Source: a virus
Direction: 5' to 3' (one strand)
Virus record (IMG/VR): IMGVR_UViG_3300042691_012902
Location: 1 to 39,146 of that record
Length of the DNA: 39,146 bases
This document shows positions 24,648 through 30,748 of this stretch, piece after piece. The notes beneath the pieces are model-generated. The model searched no databases. It saw nothing but the letters and a program-made list of their open reading frames with translations, and had not been told where the DNA came from. Every line of letters begins with the position of its first letter. Position 1 is the stretch's first letter. A program made the translations under genes and the position numbers.

Positions 24648-26123
24648 TTATACAAAAGATAAAAATCCACGACCTGAGAAGTCCTCGTATTCGTATTCTG
24701 GCTCGTCTTGTGTGACACGCTTAGGTGGATTGTACGAATCGTTTGCTAACATATCAGGGTCTTCTGGTAATCGCATCATCCCGTACCTAAGGGAATCGCA
24801 AGCGTGGTCGTTTGCTTTAACAGGCTTCTCGTCAAGGTTCTTGTTGTAGTTATCCGTTTTTAGTTCTGGAAACTTGTAGTTGATAATCTCTTTACGCAAG
24901 TTTATACAATTATTGAATATCTTCAATCTTCCACGTTCGATGTAACTGTTTACTCGTAATATCCCTGCTTCGATGTTGTTGTTCCCCTCTGTAAAGAAAA
25001 GTCCGTATTCCTGATACAATGCCTGTACCGACTTTCCGTTAATCGGGTCTGTCTTGTTTCGAATCGAAGGGTCGCCTACCATAAACCGTAGTCTACCGTG
25101 GGGTATCTTTTCTATTTTAGGTTTAAGTTCCTTGGCATGCTCTGGAACTAGGGTATTGGCTTTGTAATACTCGTCATAGATATAGACGATACCTTTATCC
25201 TTGTCTATCGCTCCGAACAATACTGCTGTTGGATTCCTTAGACCATGGTCAAGCGTAACAAACTTTTCCCAATGGCTTGGTATATTGAACGGGTCTACGA
25301 ACGTCTTTGAGATGTTAGGATAAACCATCCCATCTGAATGTTCGAAGCTACCTTTCAGGTATCTTTGTATCCACCAGTCTGGTTTACCGCGGCTATTCAC
25401 CTCGATAAAGTCTGGCGGAAGGTGTTTGTTGAGTGCTGTTTCCCAGACTAAAGCATTTATGTACGGATTATACAGATTGTGCTCTGGATGATTCGGGTCT
25501 TTTCGTTTTTCGTTATCCACGAACACATCTTTAATCCATCCCATATCTGGGTTAGAACACACAGCAAACATCTTGTTCTTCACATTGAAGTCCCTCATAC
25601 GATTCAGTAACTGTTCGTAGATGGACAACTTAATACCGCTCGCTTCTTCCATATGAATGATACCTGCGTTGATAGAGCGTAGCTTTTCTTCGTCATCTGA
25701 AGGAATCGTATAGAACACAAACCCATTCTTCAGTTCAATTTCTCCATCTGATTTGTTATACCGTTGAATTAAAGGCGGTGGACAGACTTCATTAAAGAAC
25801 GTTTTGAGGGTCGTCCGTTTCAACTGTTGAAGTGTGGGTGCGGTGAGAAGTCCTGTTCCTCTTGGATTCTCTAACGCTCGCATGAACACTTCTTGGAGAG
25901 ATGCCTTAGATTTTCCTGAGCCGAATCCTCCGAAAAAACCTACAATCTGAATTTTCAAAGAGCCGTCTTTGTTCTTTTGATATGGAATGTTATGAGCCGA
26001 CTTTTGGTAGTCTTGTGGTATATAGATAAGCTCGATTGCTCCGCAGTTCAAACATTCTACATAAGCTGGATGCTGATTTTCTGGTACGGTCATCTCTGCG
26101 GTATAACAGTGTAGGCAAATCAT
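24648..26123 (-). CDS. terL: large terminase subunit TerL with N-terminal zinc ribbon
   Basis: 491 residues: packaging ATPase plus nuclease. Walker A GGFGSGKS at 65-72, Walker B GIIHMEEAS at 154-162, a Q-rich PTLQQLKRTT element after strand 2, nuclease Asp in VTLDHGLRNPTAVLFG and the C-terminal NDHACDSLRYGM. An extra N-terminal CxxC...CxxC (Cys3/6/24/27) forms a putative zinc ribbon ahead of the ATPase. The start overlaps the previous stop (ATGA). Downstream is a hairpin, then the portal operon. Confidence 0.95.
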   Translation of the reverse strand: MICLHCYTAEMTVPENQHPAYVECLNCGAIELIYIPQDYQKSAHNIPYQKNKDGSLKIQIVGFFGGFGSGKSKASLQEVFMRALENPRGTGLLTAPTLQQLKRTTLKTFFNEVCPPPLIQRYNKSDGEIELKNGFVFYTIPSDDEEKLRSINAGIIHMEEASGIKLSIYEQLLNRMRDFNVKNKMFAVCSNPDMGWIKDVFVDNEKRKDPNHPEHNLYNPYINALVWETALNKHLPPDFIEVNSRGKPDWWIQRYLKGSFEHSDGMVYPNISKTFVDPFNIPSHWEKFVTLDHGLRNPTAVLFGAIDKDKGIVYIYDEYYKANTLVPEHAKELKPKIEKIPHGRLRFMVGDPSIRNKTDPINGKSVQALYQEYGLFFTEGNNNIEAGILRVNSYIERGRLKIFNNCINLRKEIINYKFPELKTDNYNKNLDEKPVKANDHACDSLRYGMMRLPEDPDMLANDSYNPPKRVTQDEPEYEYEDFSGRGFLSFV

Positions 26124-26443
26124 GCTTCAAATCTCTGTAAATCATTTGTCGTCTGTGGTGCTGTGTCTGTTCTTGTCTGACCCATTTGTCCAAGCTGTTG
26201 CATCATCTCTGGTCGAGTCTTGACCAACATATTCATGTTACGTTCTAGTAAGTTCGGTCTATCTAATATATCTGAAAACGTTTTGATAGCTTGTGATATG
26301 CCTTGGATAGCCTGAACCTGAACTGGTAGATTTAAGTTCGTGCGTTGAACCACGTCATCTAATAGAGCCAACATTAAGAAAACACTATTTCTAACATTAG
26401 GTAGTGGCGTTTGCGTTTGCTGTTCTGGGGGCATTATTGCCAT
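26120..26443 (-). CDS. small protein between TerS-like and TerL genes
   Basis: 107 residues from ATG 26443, with AAAGGAG 8 bases upstream; upstream in-frame ATG codons lack ribosome sites. It overlaps the end of the TerS-like gene by 47 bases in another frame and its stop overlaps the TerL start. Predicted helical (SVFLMLALLDDVVQRT, LLERNMNMLVKTRPEMMQQL), with Gln/Pro/Thr-rich ends. No family recognised. Confidence 0.7.
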   Translation of the reverse strand: MAIMPPEQQTQTPLPNVRNSVFLMLALLDDVVQRTNLNLPVQVQAIQGISQAIKTFSDILDRPNLLERNMNMLVKTRPEMMQQLGQMGQTRTDTAPQTTNDLQRFEA

Positions 26444-26831
26444 AGAAATTGCTCCTTTCGATTTGGTGTAGGACAATAATACGGTTCTGATCGGCGTTAG
26501 CTAAGATACCCGATAGTTCGTTGATTTGCCGTGCCGCTTGTACGTCTCCTCCTATGGCTTCTCGCTCGAGAGAATGGAAAGCCTTACGTTGAGCTATCTG
26601 AGCATGGAAACCCATCTGAGCCTTAATATATGAGCGTACAGGCTCGAGATTTAGGAAGTCTTGCCATTGGTCTAGGTTTCCTATACCTAGCTGAGCTCGA
26701 AGTTCAACTGGAGAATAGTACAGAGCAGTTGGATTTTCTTCGAATTTTTGGGCTAATACCATGGTAATTTCCTGTTTTTCTCTAGTAAAATCGTTGAATT
26801 TTTCGTAATTTTGTATCATTTTTCTCAACAT
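26397..26831 (-). CDS. small terminase-like protein
   Basis: 144 residues, first gene of the leftward block. It is all helical, with an HTH-like stretch YYSPVELRAQLGIGNLDQW and a later KAFHSLEREAIGGDVQAARQ followed by INELSGIL, a pattern typical of small terminase subunits that count repeats of gained helices and recognise the packaging site. Order (this gene, small gene, TerL, portal) supports the call. GAGGTGA lies about 10 bases before ATG 26831; the promoter at 26854-26882 gives a very short leader. Confidence 0.68.
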   Translation of the reverse strand: MLRKMIQNYEKFNDFTREKQEITMVLAQKFEENPTALYYSPVELRAQLGIGNLDQWQDFLNLEPVRSYIKAQMGFHAQIAQRKAFHSLEREAIGGDVQAARQINELSGILANADQNRIIVLHQIERSNFYGNNAPRTANANATT

Positions 26832-26853
26832 TTGGTCATTTCACCTCAAATCT

Positions 26854-26882
26854 AATATAGCACAAATATGAATGACAGTAAA
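26854..26882 (-). promoter_or_regulatory. promoter of the packaging operon (extended -10)
   Basis: Minus strand: -35 TTTACT (26882-26877), 17-base spacer ending in TGC, -10 TATATT (26859-26854). The TGC before the -10 box makes an extended -10. The start would be some 10 to 20 bases before the ribosome site of the TerS-like gene. Confidence 0.65.
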
Positions 26883-27058
26883 TACAGAAAGCTGGAGAAA
26901 TGAGAAGAGGTTTGCAGGTATAGATTTTTTGGTGGCGGAAGATCTTGGGCGGCGGCGGCGGAGTTTTGACCCTGACCCCATCCAAATAAAAAACGAGCGG
27001 GCGGATATACGACTCCAAACCGAACAAAAAAACGCCAAACATTTGTTCCTGTCCAGCG

Positions 27059-27084
27059 AAAAAACCCAGCAAGAATGCGGGTTT
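27059..27084 (-). terminator. terminator-like hairpin on the minus strand
   Basis: Minus strand AAACCC-GC-ATTCTT-GC-T-GGGTTT followed by TTT; one bulged base. It faces leftward transcription coming from the early region and may insulate the packaging promoter from antisense reading. Not seen to end any gene. Confidence 0.4.
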
Positions 27085-27105
27085 GAGCCCTGCCAAAAAA
27101 AAATT

Positions 27106-27135
27106 TTGACTTGTCGGACAAATCCGTGTTATGAT
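27106..27135 (+). promoter_or_regulatory. strong early promoter with palindrome in the spacer
   Basis: -35 TTGACT (27106-27111), 18-base spacer, extended -10 TGT-TATGAT (27127-27135; 5 of 6). The palindrome TTGTC-G-GACAA (27111-27121) sits in the spacer touching the -35 box, a good operator position. First gene begins at 27187. Confidence 0.75.
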
Positions 27136-27186
27136 TGCATCACCAAATCAGAAATGGTTTGAGTTTAGTTTAGGAGAGTGTAGGAT

Positions 27187-27492
27187 ATGAGTAAGAAAGT
27201 ATTAGATTTAAAAGCTTTAGAAACTGAGGTTATTGTAAGTGAGTTAGTAAGTCGTGGTTATGTAGTAAATGCACCTAAAGTTCCTTACAAATCAGTAAAG
27301 TTGGAGTACAAAGCAAGTTCAGTACCAGCAGTAAAAGAGCACTTAAATGCTGGTAAGAAAGTGAGAATTAATTTTGGCAAGTTCAAAAATACGTGGGTTC
27401 AAGAGACTTTCTCTACAGTAGCAGAATTAGACGCTTGGGTAGAGAATAACCCACAACGAAAGAAGTATGGAAAGAGCTTCTCCCTTCTATAG
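27187..27492 (+). CDS. first early gene, unknown protein (101 aa)
   Basis: Basic 101-residue protein, AGGAG 10 bases before the ATG. Predicted alpha/beta: LDLKALETEVIVSELVSRGY, then a Lys-rich middle (KVRINFGKFKNTWVQETF) and a helical end. It is the promoter-proximal gene of the rightward block, a place often used for host take-over proteins, but there is no recognisable motif. Its stop codon is in the loop side of a hairpin (27479-27497) that precedes the first hammerhead ribozyme. Confidence 0.75.
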   Translation: MSKKVLDLKALETEVIVSELVSRGYVVNAPKVPYKSVKLEYKASSVPAVKEHLNAGKKVRINFGKFKNTWVQETFSTVAELDAWVENNPQRKKYGKSFSLL

Positions 27493-27497
27493 GGAGA
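27479..27497 (+). other. hairpin spanning the stop codon of the first early gene
   Basis: Stem TCTCCCT / AGGGAGA (7 bp), 5-base loop; the TAG stop lies at the loop/right-arm border. It is 9 bases before hammerhead 1. No T-run follows. Confidence 0.55.
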
Positions 27498-27505
27498 GGT
27501 TCTTA

Positions 27506-27565
27506 GAGCGAAACAGTGGTGTATTAGTGCCACTGTCCAGTGATAAAGTCACTGCTGATGAGCTC
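27506..27565 (+). ncRNA. type II hammerhead ribozyme, copy 1
   Basis: Open stem II GAGC (27506-27509) / GCTC (27562-27565); core GAAA (27510-27513); stem III CAGTGG (27514-27519) / CCACTG (27530-27535); cleavage triplet G-T-C ending at 27537; stem I CAGTGA / TCACTG with TAAAG loop (27538-27554); core CTGATGA (27555-27561). All invariant core positions are present, including the G-C pair next to the core in stem II. Predicted cut is between 27537 and 27538. It lies between a stop codon and the ribosome site of the next gene. Confidence 0.92.
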
Positions 27566-27594
27566 ATTCGTCAGAACTAAGGAGGTTAACTGGA

Positions 27595-27810
27595 ATGGAT
27601 GGATTATTAATGCACTGGCATGAGAAAGAAACTATCTTGGAATACCCCAATACCAAGGCAGTAGTAGTGCAGGGAGATGTGTTCCATGAATTTACATCCC
27701 TTCGTGCCGCTGAAGATATTGCTACTGTATTTGGTGGTGATCTCTACTTAACTACACCAGTAGAAGATAATGATGGAGTCTACTGGTACAAATTGGAGAG
27801 CTACTGGTGA
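27595..27810 (+). CDS. small early protein (71 aa), unknown
   Basis: 71-residue acidic protein with a perfect AAGGAGG 9 bases before the ATG, 29 bases after hammerhead 1. Predicted beta/alpha with many aromatics (MHWHEKET, YWYKLESYW). No family recognised. If hammerhead 1 cuts, this mRNA begins with a 5'-OH hairpin (stem I). Its stop lies in a hairpin loop followed by hammerhead 2, so the gene sits between two ribozymes. Confidence 0.72.
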   Translation: MDGLLMHWHEKETILEYPNTKAVVVQGDVFHEFTSLRAAEDIATVFGGDLYLTTPVEDNDGVYWYKLESYW

Positions 27811-27819
27811 TTCCAGTAG
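27801..27819 (+). other. hairpin spanning the stop codon before hammerhead 2
   Basis: Stem CTACTGG (27801-27807) / CCAGTAG (27813-27819), 7 bp, with the TGA stop in the 5-base loop region. Same arrangement as before hammerhead 1. Followed by TTCTTC, too weak to call a terminator. Confidence 0.5.
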
Positions 27820-27825
27820 TTCTTC

Positions 27826-27885
27826 AGGTCGAAACAGCACTGATATTGGTGCTGTCTAGTGATTAAGTCACTACTGATGAGACCT
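27826..27885 (+). ncRNA. type II hammerhead ribozyme, copy 2
   Basis: Open stem II AGGTC (27826-27830) / GACCT (27881-27885); GAAA (27831-27834); stem III CAGCAC (27835-27840) / GTGCTG (27849-27854); cleavage triplet G-T-C ending at 27856; stem I TAGTGA / TCACTA with TTAAG loop (27857-27873); CTGATGA (27874-27880). Stems II and III differ in sequence from copy 1 with paired changes. Predicted cut is between 27856 and 27857. No gene follows for about 530 bases. Confidence 0.93.
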
Positions 27886-28070
27886 TGTTCATCTGGCTCT
27901 TTGATAACTAAATACGATGTGTCTGACAAGCACAGTGCAGTTTCAAGCTACTGCATTAACCTGATAACAACAAGCTAGGTAGATAATGCTACCCATACAA
28001 GTACATAGGATGTGTACAATTACTTACCACATGCAATATGGTATATTCCAATAACCCTGTAAACACCATT

Positions 28071-28105
28071 TTGTATACAAAAAGTACGTATACAAGTTTT
28101 TTTTT
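28071..28105 (+). terminator. rho-independent terminator ending the first early transcript
   Basis: Stem TTGTATAC (28071-28078) / GTATACAA (28088-28095), 9-base loop, then G and nine T (28097-28105). The stem is AT-rich, but the long T-run is convincing. A promoter follows at 28218. Confidence 0.65.
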
Positions 28106-28171
28106 AGGTGTTAAAAGTTTTAGAGGGAAATTAAAAAATGGATTTTACCGTATACAAATATATATAATATT

Positions 28172-28269
28172 ATAAGAACGCTGTATACATGCATTCTTAT
28201 CACCAAAACAGTACTTTTTGAGTTTTTTTTTCAGAGGGTATATAAGAGTGGCTATACAGCGTCTCTTAT
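28172..28269. repeat. pair of similar inverted repeats, 70 bases apart
   Basis: Unit 1 (28172-28200): ATAAGAACGC - TGTATACAT - GCATTCTTAT, one mismatch. Unit 2 (28242-28269): ATAAGAG-TG-GC - TATACA - GC-GT-CTCTTAT. Both have ATAAGA/TCTTAT outer arms, a GC/GC inner pair and a TATACA loop. Unit 2 overlaps the -10 box at 28241-28246. Start-to-start distance 70 bases is about seven helical turns. Confidence 0.6.
28218..28246 (+). promoter_or_regulatory. second early promoter
   Basis: -35 TTGAGT (28218-28223), 17-base spacer beginning with a T-run, -10 TATAAG (28241-28246; 5 of 6). It follows a terminator and precedes a leader of about 160 bases before the gene at 28415. Confidence 0.55.
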
Positions 28270-28277
28270 TACAAGTT

Positions 28278-28361
28278 TTGTATGACAAGTTCTGTCGTAC
28301 AAGTCAGCAAATAATCGTAAAATTTGTTAATTTGTACGACAGCATTTGTATAACATGCTGT
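28278..28361 (+). promoter_or_regulatory. leader with mutually exclusive hairpins
   Basis: Segment 1 TTGTATGACA (28278-28287) pairs with segment 2 TGTCGTACAA (28293-28302; one G-U). Segment 2 extended by one base (28292-28302) is also a perfect 11-base complement of segment 3 TTGTACGACAG (28332-28342). The end of segment 3 with following bases, ACAGCAT (28339-28345), pairs with ATGCTGT (28355-28361). So 1:2 and 3:4 compete with 2:3. The same repeats could be protein sites in DNA. Confidence 0.5.
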
Positions 28362-28414
28362 TAACTTGTAAGACGTTACTCATAAGAGAACGCATAGTTG
28401 AAAGGAGTTTTTGG

Positions 28415-28636
28415 ATGAAAACATTAGTAGAATACAAAGTTAGGGAGTATTACCCTAACGGCGAGTTGTATACCACAATTCGCACCGCTCGTTTTACATC
28501 CTTGCACAAAGCTGAGAAGTTTGCGGCTGACTTGCAAGAACCTGTTGTTGGTGAGTCAACTATCAGCAATGTCCGTGTTATTGCACCAAATACTGACATC
28601 GTTTGGTGTCACACTTGCCAACAGTTTCACGCTTAA
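28415..28636 (+). CDS. small early protein with C-terminal Cys/His motif (73 aa)
   Basis: 73 residues from ATG 28415, chosen because AAAGGAG lies 8 bases upstream; an earlier ATG in frame at 28346 lies in the structured leader without a ribosome site. Predicted beta-alpha (VEYKVREYYPNGELYTT, then SLHKAEKFAADLQ) and a C-terminal WCHTCQQFHA, which could bind a metal with C, C and H. No family recognised. Confidence 0.7.
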   Translation: MKTLVEYKVREYYPNGELYTTIRTARFTSLHKAEKFAADLQEPVVGESTISNVRVIAPNTDIVWCHTCQQFHA

Positions 28637-28649
28637 TATTACAAGCCGA

Positions 28650-28669
28650 GGGTGGCGGCTATACCACCC
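28650..28669 (+). other. intercistronic hairpin
   Basis: GGGTGG / CCACCC stem with an 8-base loop; an alternative GCCG / CGGC stem (28645-28648 with 28656-28659) competes. There is no T-run and no hammerhead core. It lies between the genes at 28415 and 28700. Confidence 0.45.
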
Positions 28670-28699
28670 AACAAACTTACTTAATGGGAGGAATTTTGT

Positions 28700-29110
28700 A
28701 TGACAAATTTAGTAACAACATTTATTAACGGTGATTTCTTGAATCTCTTGGATTACAACGAGGTTAAAATTATTACTGGTGACAAGGCAGACGGTAAAGC
28801 ATTATTCCCACGTCAGTATGTAGAACTGTTCCAACGTATCGGAGACACTAATAACTACGGTAGTAGCATGTGGGTTGATACTTTGTATCTGAATGCACAG
28901 GGTTATGAGCTTGGTGAGTCACAAGACTTACAGTATAACAATGAGTATTACAACACGATTCAACATGCTAAAGAACTAAGAGACATCATAGACAACAGCA
29001 ACAAAGAAATTGGCTGGAAAGGTACCTACTGGACTTACTATGACGGTAAGAGTATTAGTATAGACCTTACAATGCCAGTCGAATTAATGGATTCAACAAC
29101 ACTCGACTAA
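28700..29110 (+). CDS. early protein of unknown function (136 aa)
   Basis: 136 residues, acidic, rich in Asn and Tyr, with GGGAGG 8 bases before the ATG. Patches such as GDFLNLLDYNEVKIITGD and YYNTIQHAKELRDIIDNS suggest an alpha/beta fold. No family recognised. It is followed after 3 bases by hammerhead 3. Confidence 0.75.
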   Translation: MTNLVTTFINGDFLNLLDYNEVKIITGDKADGKALFPRQYVELFQRIGDTNNYGSSMWVDTLYLNAQGYELGESQDLQYNNEYYNTIQHAKELRDIIDNSNKEIGWKGTYWTYYDGKSISIDLTMPVELMDSTTLD

Positions 29111-29113
29111 CAA

Positions 29114-29170
29114 GGTCGAAACGGTGGCTAATAACCGCCGTTCTAGTGTAAAGCACTAGCTGATGAGACC
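29114..29170 (+). ncRNA. type II hammerhead ribozyme, copy 3
   Basis: Open stem II GGTC (29114-29117) / GACC (29167-29170); GAAA (29118-29121); stem III CGGTGG (29122-29127) / CCGCCG (29135-29140), one G-U pair; cleavage triplet G-T-T ending at 29142; stem I CTAGTG / CACTAG with TAAAG loop (29143-29159); CTGATGA (29160-29166). Here the cleavage-site base is T instead of C, still allowed by the NUH rule. Predicted cut is between 29142 and 29143. GAGGAGG for the next gene begins 16 bases later. Confidence 0.92.
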
Positions 29171-29200
29171 ACTCACAGAACATTCGAGGAGGAATTTGGT

Positions 29201-29422
29201 ATGAAAACAGTTCAAGGCAAGGGTTGGGATTTAGAGTACAAGACAGGGTATGCGTATGGTTATACACTATATGCAACCAAGTCGGCAGGTCAGTTGATGG
29301 TTGAACGTGATATTATCATGTTCGAGCTTATCAACAACACTAACGGTGACACTTGGTATATAGGTGCACTTGACGGTGTAGAGTATGCGTTGACATTAAA
29401 GCTACTCAAGGAGGTGAATTAA
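29201..29422 (+). CDS. early protein of unknown function (73 aa)
   Basis: 73 residues with a perfect GAGGAGG 8 bases before the ATG, directly after hammerhead 3. Beta-rich and aromatic (WDLEYKTGYAYGYTLYATK, DTWYIGALDGVEYALTLKLL). If the ribozyme cuts, its mRNA starts with the stem I hairpin about 60 bases before the ATG. It is the first of a tight run of coupled genes. No family recognised. Confidence 0.72.
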   Translation: MKTVQGKGWDLEYKTGYAYGYTLYATKSAGQLMVERDIIMFELINNTNGDTWYIGALDGVEYALTLKLLKEVN

Positions 29423-29423
29423 T

Positions 29424-29609
29424 TTGCAAAAACACGCTTCTCCAGCTTTGTACAACATCGAGGTTAAACTTAAAGACGGCTCTCTTAGGAGGGCTGTCAA
29501 GTTAACCAAGTGGTCTATCCACAGGTTATCAGCGTATTACCGTAACAAGTATTACCATGATTGGGACAGCATTAGTATAGACCTTATCAAAGGAGGAACT
29601 GGTAAATGA
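29424..29609 (+). CDS. early protein (61 aa), TTG start
   Basis: 61-residue basic protein starting at TTG 29424 with GGAGGTGA upstream; it follows the previous stop by one base. Contains EVKLKDGSLRRAVKLTKWS and a Tyr/Arg-rich HRLSAYYRNKYYHDW. Its stop overlaps the next ATG. No family recognised. Confidence 0.65.
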   Translation: MQKHASPALYNIEVKLKDGSLRRAVKLTKWSIHRLSAYYRNKYYHDWDSISIDLIKGGTGK

Positions 29610-29872
29610 TTAACGGGACAGCTTGGTTATTGCAATACACTGAGTGGGTTAGGGTAATATTCCCTGACAACGAGGTAGTACAGTTTTCAAGGGTTGATGA
29701 TAATGGTAACTGGCAAGTTATATATGACCACGTTGCTGATATCAACCAAGACAGGGTTATTGAGTTTATTGATGGCTACATGGAACAGGATGAGCTAGCT
29801 ATAAACTTTCTTAACAAGCATCACGAGGTAATATGGCAAGTAAAACCCTATAGAGGAGCTGAATTGGTATGA
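29606..29872 (+). CDS. early protein (88 aa)
   Basis: 88-residue acidic protein with AAAGGAGG upstream, overlapping the previous stop by 4 bases (ATGA) and the next ATG likewise. Beta strands rich in Trp (WLLQYTEWVRVIF, GNWQVIYDHVADI) are followed by a helical IEFIDGYMEQDEL. No family recognised; part of a translationally coupled run with its neighbours. Confidence 0.7.
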   Translation: MINGTAWLLQYTEWVRVIFPDNEVVQFSRVDDNGNWQVIYDHVADINQDRVIEFIDGYMEQDELAINFLNKHHEVIWQVKPYRGAELV

Positions 29873-30309
29873 ACTTTATCAACGATGACAGACTTAACCA
29901 CATGAGAGTGCTACGCAACGAAGCTAGAGTTAATAAGGATGAATTGCTAGCTAAAGGTGATAACATGGAAACTGAGGATTATCAACAAGCTCAGTACGAG
30001 GAAGGTTTTACAGACGCAATGAGCTATGCATTACGTATGGTTGATACTAAGCCCATTCAGTTTTATGTACATGTTAAACATCCTCGTGGCAATGATGTTA
30101 ATGGCAATCCTCGTAGGTTCTACTTTGTCTACGAGGTCAACGAGGGTTCCGTAGACTTTATTGATATCCTTTGGGAGGGTTATCAAGGCAGGTCTGTAGT
30201 TACTAACAAGTATCCCAATGCATTTGACTTTGCAACAGACATGACATTATCGGCAAAGGATTATAAGTACTATTACAAAATGTGGCAGGAGATGAGCAAA
30301 CGTGATTAA
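29869..30309 (+). CDS. early protein (146 aa)
   Basis: 146 residues, ATG overlapping the previous stop, GAGGAG upstream. Helical N terminus (NHMRVLRNEARVNKDELL, EGFTDAMSYALRMVD), then a beta region (IQFYVHVKHPRG, RRFYFVYEVNEGSVDFIDI) and an aromatic C terminus (KDYKYYYKMWQEMS). No family recognised. It overlaps the next gene by 8 bases. Confidence 0.72.
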   Translation: MNFINDDRLNHMRVLRNEARVNKDELLAKGDNMETEDYQQAQYEEGFTDAMSYALRMVDTKPIQFYVHVKHPRGNDVNGNPRRFYFVYEVNEGSVDFIDILWEGYQGRSVVTNKYPNAFDFATDMTLSAKDYKYYYKMWQEMSKRD

Positions 30310-30748
30310 ACTAACTATCAGCGAAGACTTTTTGAGAGATTGTATCTTGAATACGGTTGAGTTGTCCCTTAACAATTGGGACAACCACAATCGTGGTTCA
30401 GTACGTTGCTATGTTAATACAATCGAGAAAGGTGTTATTACAGACGTTTATACACTAGCATTTGGTGAGACTAATGACATTATGATTTACGAATCAAAGA
30501 ATCAAGATGTTATGGTTCACGAGGATTATAGAGACTGGTTCAATCCTATGGAACATGAATACAACACATGGGAAGAAATGGAAGAATCAGACCCCGATGA
30601 GTTTTACCAGTTAGTACATGACTGGCGGCTTGACCAAATCGATTATAAACTTCGTGAGGTTAGGTACGAGCAAATGTTTGACATAATAGATGACATACAA
30701 AGGAGGTTTGAACGAGAGTATAGTATTGAATTGATTGTAACACTATAA
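30302..30748 (+). CDS. acidic early protein (148 aa), GTG start
   Basis: 148 residues from GTG 30302 with AGGAG upstream inside the previous gene. Strongly acidic in the middle (HEYNTWEEMEESDPDEF), with a helical C terminus (VRYEQMFDIIDDIQRRFERE). Such acidic early proteins can mimic DNA or bind host factors, but nothing in the sequence proves it. Confidence 0.7.
   Translation: MIKLTISEDFLRDCILNTVELSLNNWDNHNRGSVRCYVNTIEKGVITDVYTLAFGETNDIMIYESKNQDVMVHEDYRDWFNPMEHEYNTWEEMEESDPDEFYQLVHDWRLDQIDYKLREVRYEQMFDIIDDIQRRFEREYSIELIVTL

Larger units (their letters stand above)
26832..27186. other. divergent intergenic control region
   Basis: 355 bases without a convincing gene between the leftward virion block and the rightward early block. 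It holds a minus-strand promoter near 26854-26882, a locally GC-rich patch (CGG repeats around 26950-26965), a minus-strand terminator-like hairpin at 27059-27084 and a plus-strand promoter at 27106-27135. ORFs on both strands here are Pro/Arg-rich, lack ribosome sites and overlap one another, so I regard them as chance. Confidence 0.75.
27886..28414 (+). other. non-coding control segment with terminator, promoter and inverted repeats
   Basis: 529 bases without a convincing gene, AT-rich. Hairpins: TGCAGT/ACTGCA near 27936-27955 and GGTAG/CTACC near 27976-27991. GTATACAA recurs at 28073, 28088 and 28150, with GTATACAT at 28183. A terminator (28071-28105), a promoter (28218-28246), two similar 28-base inverted repeats and a foldable leader follow; all are listed separately. 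A 9-codon ORF near 28138 is not convincing. It might also hold a replication origin, but no direct evidence supports that. Confidence 0.6.

Noticed and set aside
26836-27162. Overlapping ORFs on both strands in the divergent control region
   Set aside because: They lack ribosome sites, are compositionally odd (Pro/Arg-rich) and lie over promoters and a terminator-like hairpin.
28278-28376. tRNA or tRNA-like structure
   Set aside because: Several hairpins exist, but no cloverleaf, no GTTCRANNC T-arm and no CCA-compatible acceptor stem could be formed.
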